NCBI GenBank assembly: GCA_002335605.1
Contig: BEDY01000002.1
Location: 1,302,001-1,366,000, forward strand
Length of the DNA: 64,000 nt
From: Prillingera fragicola
Lineage: Eukaryota > Basidiomycota > Tremellomycetes > Trichosporonales > Trichosporonaceae
Direction: 5' to 3'
Under the pieces are notes generated by a model. The model was not told the origin of the DNA and made no database searches. It saw only the letters and a program-made list of their open reading frames with translations. The translations under genes and the position numbers were made by a program. Shown here one piece after another: positions 11,501 to 21,643 of the stretch. Each line of letters starts with the position of its first letter. Positions within the stretch are counted from its first letter, which is position 1.

Positions 11501-13914
11501 TCGATCGTAGCCTTGAGTTCGGCCACCTCTGCTGCGGCCGATTTTGACACTGCTTCGGCTTTCGCACGCTCCGTCTCGAGTTGAACCAGAAGATCTCCAA
11601 TCTTCTTCTCCCGCTCGGCAGCGGTGGGACCAACCTGGGCCAATGCTTCTGGGACGGGTTGACAAGCGATCTCCTCCTCGAGCTTCTTCACTCGCTTGTG
11701 GGCGTCCTTATGCTCGCTCTGGGCACGGGCGAGATCGGCAATGGCAATGGAAAGTTTCTCCTCCTTTTCGCTGAGGTGCTGCTTGAGCTCCTCGATGTTC
11801 TGATTGAGCTCCGTCTCCATCTCGCTCAGCTCGGTGGTGAGAGTTGCGGTCTCCTCGCGAGACTGTATGAGTTCGGCTGTGAGGCGTTCCGATGCTTCGG
11901 CTTTGACGGCGAGTGACGCAACCTCCTGCTCCATGTTGACGAGCTGACGACTCAGCTCCTCAACGGAAGGTCCACTGATGGAGGTCTCATTGATGTTCAA
12001 CAGTTCCAGCTCATGCTGTTTGCGAGCAACGGTAAGTGCAGCCTCGGCTTGCTGTAGGGTCTCCTTGGTAGCATCGCTCTCGCACTCCATCGTGGTGGCG
12101 CGTGCGCGAGCGTCTGAGAGATCTATCTCCATGGTGGCCACTCTGGCGCGAGCTGTCTCGAGCTCGGCCTCGAGCTCCAGGACCTTAGCCTGAGCCGCGG
12201 CGACGGCGGTCTGCGCCACCTTGAGCTCGTCATTCACTGAGGCTTGTTGAGCCTTGACAGTCTGGGCAGTCAGTAAGCAGTTTGTAAACGTGGCTCACCT
12301 CCATCTCGCTCCGTGTGTCTAGCAGCGTCTTGCTCTCCGCTGCGAGACTCTCCTGAGCAGCCTTCAACTCCTCCTGCATCTCGGAGAGACGGGTCTCGAC
12401 AGCTCGCACGGCCTCCTGAGCCTCCGCCTTCTCGATGTCTGCACGGTCGTTGGCTTCTTCAATCTTGGCCTCCAGCTGGGTCACAACGGCAGTGGTAGTG
12501 GACATTGACGTAGTGTCACCCGATATGCGACGCAGCGAGTCCATCTCGGTGTAAGCCTCCTGAACGTCCTGTGTGAGATTGCGGATCTCCTGATCCTTGC
12601 CATCCATCCGGCGTTGGGCCGCCTTGAGCTCACGCTGAAGCTGCCAGACATTAACGTCCACTGGTGCGGGTTCAGAGACAGTCGAGCGAGCATTTCGCAG
12701 CTGCTCCTCGAGAGTGGAGATCTTGTGAGACAGACCCCTGATCTCGGCGTTGTCGGTTGAAGCGGAAGGTTGACCAAGTGTCTGGATCTCGGCCTCCTTT
12801 TCGTCCACAATCCTCTCCAGCTCAACAACACGAGCCTGGATGGTGTTGAGTTCGCTTTGAAGAGTTTCCACTCGCTTGCTGTCCCTGTTGGAACTAGGGC
12901 CCGCACCGCCCGTCAATGTATTCAGCTGGAGCTCGAGGTCCTCCTTCTGGTCCGTCAAGGCTTCAATCTCCTTCTTTGTGCGCTTCTGGAAGGCCATGAG
13001 CTCGTTGACAGCCTGGTCTCGGGCGCGACCAATCGTTGACAATTGCTGTTGGAGCGATTCCCGCTCTGCACCTGCGGCACTTGCCGTTTCGCGCGCAGCT
13101 TCGAGCTCGAATGTGAGATCCTTGATTTGGCTGGTAGCGTTGACAGACGACGCCCGATGGCGGCCGCCCTTGGCGCGTGCTGGAGATATGGGTTTACCAT
13201 AAAAGTCGGTGAGCGGCGGTGTGACTGTCGCAGCCTTCTAGAGTTAGTGTATGGTCTCCCTTGCGATACGCACTTGTGCTGCCTGTGCTGACTTTGCCCT
13301 TCGCAGCTCGCTGCCTAGACGCTGCACTTCCTGCTCTGCCGTCTTAAGCCTCGTGGTAAGTTTGGACTCTGCCACAGACTGGGAGTTGCTTGATGTCGCG
13401 GTCTTGCACTGGAGGTCTGAATCGTTAGTCGCATGGCAAGCGTTGGGACCTACCAAACTCGAGGTGCTGCTTCTCTGTCTGCAGCGCAGCGATCTTGGCC
13501 CTCTCGGCCAGTAGCCTCGACTCAAGGTTTGAGTTGTTTAAGCGCAGCTGAGCCAGTTCCTTTACAAGTGTGAGCTTACATCTTCTTGGGCGGCGGTGGG
13601 GTGGACGTACGACGTTGGCAGCCTTGAGCGCCTTCTCAGCCCGGTCCGCTCGTAGCTCCTCGACATCGGCCTACCGCGTCAGTTCTCAAGTCTCATGGGT
13701 GTGCACCCACCTTCTCTCGTGCAGCTTCTGCCCCCTTGACCGCCTCAGTAACCTTATCGTTGTTCTTTCGTGCTTCGCCTTCGAGTTTTGCTAAACGCCC
13801 ATCTGTCTGAATCAGCTTTACCATCCGGATGCTCGGGTCTGGCAACCTACCGCGATCCAGCAGTTGCTGTTTGAGGGTCTTGTTCATGCGCTCAAGACCA
13901 TCGTCGCCGAACAT
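8590..13914 (-). CDS. Giant coiled-coil protein, function unknown
   Basis: Seven exons: 13851-13914, 13711-13802, 13611-13670, 13454-13559, 13274-13416, 12299-13237 and 8590-12261, giving 1,691 residues with all phases consistent. Almost the whole protein is heptad-rich coiled coil (for example NDELKVAQTAVAAAQAKVLE), full of E, K, A, L and Q. A break near the N-terminus contains TPPLTDFYGKPISPARAKGG. The last 200 residues are low complexity, rich in A, P, S and R, with several SPA/TPA motifs that could be phosphosites. There are no transmembrane segments, no visible GRIP, kinesin or SMC head, and no zinc finger. It could be a spindle-pole, Golgi-tether or Tpr/Mlp-like filament protein; I cannot decide. 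The start at 13914 is uncertain, and the first intron (13803-13850, acceptor GACAG) was chosen because it keeps the heptads in frame. Confidence 0.8.
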
Positions 13915-14422
13915 CTCTGCGGGAGCGGCGAATGCCCTTAAAATGATACAGGTTGTATGGGCGTGAACGGGTGAATGATGTTGCACAAGTGTGGGCGAGA
14001 CGAAATCAGTCGCGGTTGTTTACCCCATTTAGGAGCGGAAGCAAATCGGTGTAATGCTGCACTCTTGTCCTCGTACCACCTTGGAGTAGGCCATTGAGGC
14101 GTAACAGTGCACAGGCGGTGCATGCATGCGGTTTGCTGTGTGGTTTGCCTTACGTGATAGTATCTTGAGCCGAATTTGACCCATCATGCTGGGAGTTCGC
14201 ACTGAGGTTGACACATCAAGGACTTACGAAGTTAAATAGCGTGTGTTGTGGCGACGCATGAGTCGCCTGCTTTTGCATAGCGTCAATAGTTCAGCTGGAC
14301 TGAGATTTCAAACAGGCAAAGCAGTAATAAACCCTGTGCTATCAGAGAGCAACAAATCTGTCGGCAGCAAGGAGTCAGCACCGTCACTTCAACTAGATAG
14401 ATATTAAATTAACTATTTTATT

Positions 14423-14764
14423 TTAGTGGAAACCACCGACTGAAGCAGGCGAGCTGCCAGCGGAGAACAGGCCCTTCCCTTCCATAAAGACTGCACGGGC
14501 TACGGTGGGGTATCCATCGTCTGTCCACATGGGCAGGGATAGATAAGAGTCGAGCCCACCCATCAAAGCGAGTCCCCGGCTGGTCTTTACAAGTCTAAGT
14601 GTGGGCAACGGCAACACTGCACTGTGGCGCGTTCGATGTGCATCAATGTTGGCCGTCACATCCTTAGCCACTCTCTGGGCATCCCGCTTAGCTACTAGTG
14701 TAAGAAAGCCTCTGACCATCAAACTGCAGGAAGGAATAATGCCCAGTACGTCAGATCTGCTCAA
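14423..14764 (-). CDS. Possible small or broken gene, unrecognised
   Basis: A 113-codon open frame in an otherwise empty 1.1-kb interval between the coiled-coil gene and the COX14-like gene. Its central stretch (RDAQRVAKDVTANIDAHRTR, then GLDSYLSLPMWTDDGYP) looks more protein-like than the other open frames nearby. The first residues could be intron, since CTTCCTGCAG just upstream of codon 15 resembles an acceptor. I recognise no family and could not build a convincing upstream exon. It may be chance, a fragment of a longer gene, or a lineage-specific protein. Confidence 0.25.
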   Translation of the reverse strand: MSRSDVLGIIPSCSLMVRGFLTLVAKRDAQRVAKDVTANIDAHRTRHSAVLPLPTLRLVKTSRGLALMGGLDSYLSLPMWTDDGYPTVARAVFMEGKGLFSAGSSPASVGGFH

Positions 14765-15022
14765 CGCAGACGGGCTATGAGCCGCTTGCTGTCAACTGCT
14801 CATTATGTCCCACAAGTCTTGACTCCCTCTAGCCAAACCTACCGCACATCCCGAGGGCAGTGGTTTCAGTCGGCATTTGAACCTCGGTCTACACTGACCG
14901 CGAGGTTACAGCGTAGCAAGCCACACACGGGGCAAAGCGGCTTTGCTGGTTGTTGAAAGCTGTTCATGCCAATGTACAATGCTGCTAAGTCCCCCCCAAT
15001 GCCATCAAGCACCCGGTACGAG

Positions 15023-15371
15023 CTACGCCTTGGGAGGCAAAGGGCCGTGGCCAGGCATCTGCGCCTCAATCTCCCGCTTCTTCGATGCCTGAATGCGGTC
15101 AGCTGCATGCCCTTCCTACGTTACAGGAGGGACACGTACCTCGGCAGCCTCATACTCAATCAGACGCTGACGTTTGACGAGCATGTTTTGGGTGATAACT
15201 ACAGTGCCGTAGACCTGCAGATGTCAGCGGAAAGTCCGAGGTGTCGTGGGAGGAAGCTCGACTGAGCAAGCTGGTGGGAGCTTTGAAGGAGACGCCCCCC
15301 CCACGACTCACGCCGAAGCCGATAGCACCAAAGACAATGGAGCGGTGAATGAGATTGCCGACAGAGATCAT
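15023..15371 (-). CDS. Small COX14-like mitochondrial membrane protein
   Basis: Three exons, 15312-15371, 15140-15214 and 15023-15088, give only 66 residues (MISVGNLIHRSIVFGAIGFG, then VYGTVVITQNMLVKRQRLIE, then a basic/acidic tail ending PLPPKA). All junctions are in phase and have good splice sites (GTGAGT/GCAG and GTACGT/TTCAG). One membrane span (about residues 10-30) is followed by a charged helix. This layout and the LHR/IHR-like start recall Cox14, a small inner-membrane factor that couples COX1 translation to cytochrome oxidase assembly. The match is by eye and from memory, so other small mitochondrial proteins remain possible. It is divergent from the next gene, with 336 bp between the starts. 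Confidence 0.5.
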
Positions 15372-15707
15372 GGCGAGCGAGGGAGATGCAGCAGAGGTAG
15401 TGAGCACAATAACAATGGCCATGTCCGTGCATCGTCGCCCACCGTCGCACTGTCTGGAAATCACGGCGAGGCTCGGCATGAATTACACGGAGGTCCCGGT
15501 CATCTCCGTACCACGTGCTCAAAGTCATTAAAAGTCGAGCTACTATTGAGCAATCCATCCCATTCAGCATCTTCACATCCCAGTTACGCACGCCTCTTTA
15601 GCCACAAGCGCTCCCGGACCAACAACAGGACGGCGGATCAACCACCAGTAACCAAAAGACCTAGAAATCCTCGACCCCCTCCCTCCTCCATCCCCCAATC
15701 ACCGACC

Positions 15708-16237
15708 ATGGCCTCCCGCCTTGCCTCACTCTTCGCATCCATCCGGGCCCTTCCTCCAACACCCTTCAGGTCTAGCGGTCAGCCCCAGCTGTCCGAGGCA
15801 TTTGAAGCCATTGCTGCTAGGAGTTTCGGTCTTCCCAACCCTCCCACGGCGTCGTCTCTTGAGAGTCACGGCGAGCTCCTCACCGAGGCACAGCAGGGTC
15901 CCCTCGACTCGGCGGCGCACGCATTGAAACGGATCGAGGACTGCGCGGCAATGAAGGAGGTGAGTAGGCTTGTGACTGAGTACTGGATAGTGCTGGCGAG
16001 ATCATGGACGATGCCACTTTCCCCTGGCGCTGCTTGCAGTACCTGCGACCTCTAGCCGTCTAGCCCCGGCATAACCCGAGCACTGACACATTCCAGTTCC
16101 CCCTCTCCAACACCATGCTCCACCCCAGCCACGACCCACACTACTACGACCGTATGCGTGACGGTGTTCACCGCAGTGCGCAGGGTATCGGCCGTAGCTG
16201 GTGGAAGCGTTTCTTTCAGGTCAAGGGACAGGCTTGA
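15708..16237 (+). CDS. Small conserved-looking protein, probably mitochondrial
   Basis: Two exons, 15708-15959 and 16097-16237, joined in phase across a 137-nt intron (GTGAGT...TTCCAG), give 130 residues. The N-terminus (MASRLASLFASIRALPPTPF) is rich in R, S, A and L without acids and resembles a mitochondrial presequence. The C-terminal half reads FPLSNTMLHPSHDPHYYDRM and ends GRSWWKRFFQVKGQA, a compact basic, aromatic motif. This pattern reminds me of short fungal mitochondrial proteins of the MIOREX type (Mrx7-like), but I cannot confirm it. Confidence 0.6.
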
Positions 16238-17436
16238 ACGACATTGGTCGACTACACTAGAGTTGTTGCAGAGAAGCGAGCGCATCTTAGGCGTGAGGGT
16301 GTATGATAGGGATGTATTATTGCAAGACGGCTAATCTCGCAGAACGGCTCATCGAGAGAGGCCGTACGTCCGCGCTTGCCCCTGGGAGAGTGCGGAATGC
16401 GCTGAACAGGAGGAAGGCTCACTGACTCGTGGACATCTTTCACGAATTGGAGACTGCGACTCACCACTGCCAGGCAGTATACACCGGGGCATCTATCTTG
16501 CCCTCAGTCTTAGCCCACGATCGAGACCCGTAGCTCAAGAGAATCATAGGCACAAGGCAACACAGATTGTGACATGCCGTTGGTCACCAGCGAACGATGT
16601 TGTCTTTGGGGAACTTCCCTTTATTCTCCAATGCCGACACAGACGCGACGGTGAGCTAACCACAGTGACTGAACGAAACCGCCCCGGGTGAGGAGAGACT
16701 TGGGTTCCCCAACCCTCGAAATGTAGCCATTATCCTGCGCTGTGATCAACTATTGCTGGGTCAAGGCTCCACGGAGTAGGTGTCCAAAGTCTGCAAGCGT
16801 GCATGGTGGAATGGTGCGAGTGGGCCAAATATGACCATATGATCAGCAATGGCAAGTGTTCATGTCTAAGACTGCTCTTAACCGCGATAACCATACCGCG
16901 TGCGAGGTGGGATAGTGGAGTGGCGGAACGGTCTCACCGCTGTCTCTGATTGCTTTGATGTTGTCCATAGTCTGCACAGGCGTGTGCAGCATAAAGACTA
17001 TGAAGCAGTGAGACAAGCCAGTAGATCAGAAAGCATACATCTGCTACGGCCCACCTATCGTCATCTCACTGGCGCACTGGCCGTCAGTTGCCACCAATTC
17101 ACCAACCTGAAGCCGAGCACATGGACGGACATCATGCACCCGCCCAACGCCCAGTTGCGGACAGTCGGAACGATCGGAACATCAGCGACGGGACCAATTG
17201 AAACCAGGCCATGTTCCTTATGTGCGAAAGTGTCGGTGATAAAATCTTACGAGCGACAAGAGTGGCGGAAGCGGAGGCTTTTTCCACCTCGGAGTGTCTC
17301 TGCTGGGTGGGTGGATGTGCAAGTCGTTGAGAGCATCGTGACCTGCTATCCATCAAGTACAATCAACTTAAACCCTCCCCCTCTCGCTGTCGACATTAGC
17401 GACCGCGGTATTCCGGAGATCACTACAGCAATCAAA
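16238..17436. other. Intergenic, 1.2 kb: uS7 5' flank
   Basis: No gene supported. The long open frame that runs through 16900-17520 is only the uS7 first exon extended backwards through its leader. No tRNA-like fold or repeat was seen. The last few hundred bases should hold the ribosomal-protein promoter. Confidence 0.5.
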
Positions 17437-18473
17437 ATGGCCGCGCTCCCTTCGGACGTTCAGAAGGTCGCCAACGAGGGCGTCGTTAAGCTCTTCGGCA
17501 AGTGGGATGCTCAGGAGTGAGTTCGACAACAACCACAAGACCAATTCGACGACGACGGGATTCGGCCACTGGAAGGGACGCGATGGTGGCGAGGCAGAGG
17601 AGGACATTGGACAGAGCGCCAGCTTGGAGACGCTGGAAAGCGGCCCGCGGGGACGCTTTCATCGACACAGCCGTCGACAACTTGGCCTGTTCTTTGTGCA
17701 CCCTTCCGCTCCATCTGCGACACTCCAGGGCTTCCCTTAGTCGTCGATTGGCGCGCGGCAGTGCAGCAGGCGCTAACAGTTGCAGCATTGAGGTCAAGGA
17801 CATCTCGCTCACCGACTACATCAACGTCAACCATGCCGTCTACGTTCGTGAGTATAGCTTGAAGCCTTGGACTCGCGTGAAGCAAATGTCTGACAAGCCC
17901 AGCCCACACTGCTGGCCGTTACGCCAAGAAGCAGTTCGCCAAGGGCCGCATGCCCATTGTTGAGCGTCTTGTCAACGCGTGAGTGTTTGCGTCAATGGAA
18001 ACACGTTGGCAGTTTCGTGTGCAAACGAACCACTTCCAGCGTGTTCCTCGACCGTTCCGAGTCCATTTACTGACAACGACAGCCTCATGATGAACGGCCG
18101 CAACAACGGCAAGAAGTTCATGGCCGTCCGCATTGTTCAGCACGCTTTCGAGATCATCCACCTCGTTACCGAGCAGAACCCCGTCCAGGTCCTCGTTGAC
18201 GCCATTGTCAACACCGGCCCCAGGGAAGACTCTACCCGTATCGGCTCGCAGGGCACTGTCCGTCGCCAGGCCGTCGACGTCTCGCCCCTCCGCCGTGTCA
18301 ACCAGGCTATTTCGCTCCTCACCATCGGCACCCGTGAGTCCGCCTTCCACAACTCGAAGTCGGTCTCGGAGTGCCTCGCCGACGAGCTTGTCAACGCCGC
18401 CAAGGGCTCGTCGAACTCGTACGCCATCAAGAAGAAGGACGAGCTCGAGCGTGTCGCCAAGAGCAACCGATAA
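17437..18473 (+). CDS. RPS5: 40S ribosomal protein uS7 (RPS5)
   Basis: Small-subunit head protein near the mRNA exit and E site. Exons are 17437-17516, 17786-17847, 17903-17978 and 18083-18473, giving 202 residues, the expected size. Family segments are intact: [50 protein letters not shown], and the C-terminal [20 protein letters not shown]. The start [11 protein letters not shown] follows a short pyrimidine/A leader. The first intron is 269 nt and the third 104 nt, long compared with the 35-50-nt introns of neighbouring genes. Confidence 0.98.
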
Positions 18474-19966
18474 TCGGTTTCTCACAGGCCAGTGGCTTGT
18501 GCTCTGTCTGCGAGTGTACCAGTTGCGCTCTTGGGTGGCGTATTAGACATTGGAAGTGTATACGTGTGTGGACGTGTACGAGAGTCGCGATGGAGGAGGG
18601 CTGTGCCTCTGGTCATGGGATGGGCCGTAGCTCTTTCTGCATCGAATTTTCCAATCTTCAGTGCTGCGTTGGGACACGAGACTGGAAACGACACTGACGT
18701 GGGGGAGCGCATGAGAAAGAACGAGCAGCGAAAGCGGCAGCAGTGAGCGCACGAGCGATAGCGTGTGCTGTTAGCCGTGATTGAGGATAGCAGGTAGCCA
18801 GCCCATGGGGCCGTGTTCCGGCGCAAAGGGGTGATCATGCCGATGAGGTTTCGCTACAAAGTTTGACTAATCTTCTCAGAAGCAGTGAGTTCATCAAGTC
18901 ATCTACGGATCTCCTCCTCCTCGCCCAGTCTCTCCCACATTGCCACATCTAGCTAGCCAACGCCAAGTTTCGTATTCCGAGCCCGACAACCGCTCAACCT
19001 TTGCCACCCAATATGGCCAATAACCACCAACAGCTTGGACAGAAACAGCAAAAGAATGGCCAAATTTCCGGGCCAGTCTGGACCGATGTGGCACCTAGCA
19101 CACGTGATTCGCACGTGGTCGTCATTTTGCGGACTTGACCGGTGCAATGACGACAATTTGTGTCCACTTAGGGATCGTCAGTGCATGAGGACGGTGCTTT
19201 TAGCTTGAGCTCGATGCCTTGTGCTCGCGCTTGGGGCCTTGGGGAGCGCACATTTGTCCAGCTGGAGCCGGCGGGTTCCCATGGAACGTGTTTGACTATG
19301 TGGGTACCTTGTCCGAGGTGGCGACCGTTCAAGTGTTAGCGCGAGGTGCATCTCCTCGAGTTGGCTTAAACGGCGACTCAACGGCGACGGAGCAGCGACG
19401 CTGCGGCATATGTGACGGCTGCAGGCGTTGGAGCGCGTCGCCTGACATTGTACTTGAGGAAGGAAATTCGAGTTATAGAGACACAAGAGCACATGTAACG
19501 TGGTGGAATGTGACGTGAAACGGCAGAAGCGCCCATGGTGCCGTGTGGGGTGGCGATGCGGCGCTGCTATAATCAAGACTGTGGATCCACAAACAGTGGC
19601 GGTCGATCCTACACAGATTGAGGAATTGACGAGCCTTGACGGCATAGTTGGGACCCCTTTGGGCTGCCAAAAGGGTTTGAAATGAGGGAAGTGTGAACTG
19701 CGGCGGATCCGCTGATACATTATTGATACCTGGAGGCGGTTGGCATCTTTATGCATTGCCACAGCGACAATGATTAAGATCACTGAGGCTCAGATCGCTC
19801 AGAGATCAGAGATCAGAGAGGTATAGTGCTCGTAGCGTCAAGGGCGCCGGTCGGTTTGTGGTGACTGACCATGTTCTGCAGAGCGGGCAAGAGTTCGATA
19901 AGGGACCAGAGCTGCGTGACCACGCCTGGCTGCCTGCATTCTGCCTGCAAACTGCTGGACCTGTAA

Positions 19967-19994
19967 AGAGGCCCGAGGCCAGAGGCCCGAGGGC
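19967..19994. repeat. 14-bp tandem duplication
   Basis: AGAGGCCCGAGGCC is followed directly by AGAGGCCCGAGGGC, one mismatch apart. It lies in the gene-free region upstream of the phytochrome gene. Confidence 0.7.
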
Positions 19995-20876
19995 TTTACG
20001 AGGTGGAAGACGCTTGCAGCGTGCAGCGTTTGGCCGTGAGTGACGAGAAAACCAAGGGTTATGCCGGGTCAGATGCCTCCACATGCGACAGTACTCTCCC
20101 CTGGCCACAAGCCCTTACATGCCCCCTGTATTCTTGGGGAACATCGGGTCTCTGACATACGCAGCAGAGCAGCTGCAGCAGCACAACCACCATAGCTGGA
20201 CACTACTCGCTCCGTGCAAGATCTCGGCCTCTGTCCCATTCGGATGCCCCAATGCGGCATGCGAGTGCTGTTTGAAGAGCACGAAGGAGGCAGCAACAAA
20301 AACCTACCCTGCCTCACTATCAAGGCACTTTGGATCACGGCCGTTCGCAGCTGTCTCGGGCGCCTCGTGATGTATGGTTCAGGAGCAGAAAAGGAACTTC
20401 AGCGGTTGGGTGTGGAGGGTACGCGGAGGTGGTTCTGGTTGCACACATGAACAGTTCCACCTCCTCCCGTTGGTACTACGGCGGACAGTGGCCTAGTTCC
20501 GACTTCTCAGCTGTGGTCTCAACGTCTCAAGACGCCCGTGTCCGTGGCGGCCCCCTATTGCTCATGAATATCTCTTGATCTCTCGATGCTTTCTTTGCCT
20601 TGTACAATCTTGAAATGGGCAGGATAAGCAGGCCGGCCTGTAGAGTGAAAACTGGAAGCCGGGGGCTGGGCAGGCACGGTACAACAGTGCAGGAAGCGCG
20701 CGAAGCTGCTGAGACGCGATGGCCCGTGTTGAGCAGTATGGCCGGCCTGGCCGGGCAAGGGTCCTGGCGTGGCCTTGGAGCTTTGGGCTGGCCAGTGGGC
20801 AGTGGGCACTGCGGACTTTAGGCCGGTGCTAGGCGAGCTTTACGCAGGTGGCGCACAGAAACCATGAAGAGGTGGA

Positions 20877-20890
20877 CCATGGGCCCATGG
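20877..20890. repeat. 14-bp perfect palindrome
   Basis: CCATGGGCCCATGG reads the same on both strands and overlaps a second CCATGGG copy just after it. It could be a dimeric factor site or chance in GC-rich DNA. Confidence 0.5.
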
Positions 20891-21643
20891 CCCATGGGCA
20901 AGCAGACGTTTTGACCCTCACTGCTCGCGGGTCGACTGCGAAGCAGTTAAGTCTAGAGGCGAGCGAGCCAGCGTACTGTAGCGAGCCGCCCGTCAGCCGT
21001 CAGAGGCTCAGCGGCCGCCAGCCATCAGTCGCCGCGGTGTAGCCGTCTGTAGAGATTCTTTCCCTTTGACCACCCAGGCCCCAGGCCCACTTTGTGTCGG
21101 CATTGGCCCCTGGACCTCGTCTTCAACTCCGGTCTTTACATCCCATTTCACAGATCTCAACAAACGAGCACTGGCAAAGAATACCTCTTTGTGCATACAG
21201 CCCTAGTGCTCGGCCACCGTCTACTACTTGCTAGTCACCACACTGCCCTCCGTCACCACCTTCTTCCACACGCCCAACCCATCTCTCTTTCTTCTGCCCT
21301 TGCCACTTGAGCGACTTTGCCAACCCATAGCTTCTCCCTCACTCGCTCGAGCGCGGCTACCTGTCTTATCGACAAGAAGAACAGCAGCGGCACTCTTCAA
21401 CTCTCTAAGCTCTCTGGTGATCCATTTCGACTATGCTTGCAAGCAGGATTCTTACTGTCTAGATACAGGGGGCATAACACGGACACTGCCAACGCCAGGC
21501 TTGCTTGTGCTGGGCAACAAGTCTAGCATCGACGCCCGGTCGTCCCAACCTCGCGTACAATCACCTCGCTACACCGACCAACTAGCCACTACTGACGGCA
21601 CCTACAAGACTCACTTGCTTCCAACGGTAGCGCTTCCGACATC

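Larger units (their letters stand above)
18474..21643. other. Intergenic, 3.2 kb: 5' flank of the phytochrome gene
   Basis: No gene supported. Open frames here (the longest, at 19178-19783 minus, has 201 codons) have no family-like sequence and no splice partners. The interval contains short direct repeats (19801-19820 and 19967-19994), a 14-bp palindrome at 20877-20890, and a GGCC-rich patch around 20630-20820. From about 21200 the plus strand becomes C/T-rich, as in a leader. It may hold the promoter and a long 5' UTR of the phytochrome kinase, or an unannotated ncRNA. Confidence 0.45.

Noticed and set aside
13807..13850. 44-nt intron in the first part of the coiled-coil gene
   Set aside because: Using the CAG at 13807-13809 as acceptor breaks the frame; moving the acceptor 4 nt (13803-13850) keeps the heptads, so the 48-nt version was used.
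19178..19783. 201-codon minus-strand open frame in the phytochrome 5' flank
   Set aside because: Histidine/arginine/serine-rich without domains, no splice sites giving a better product, and no conserved-looking stretch.
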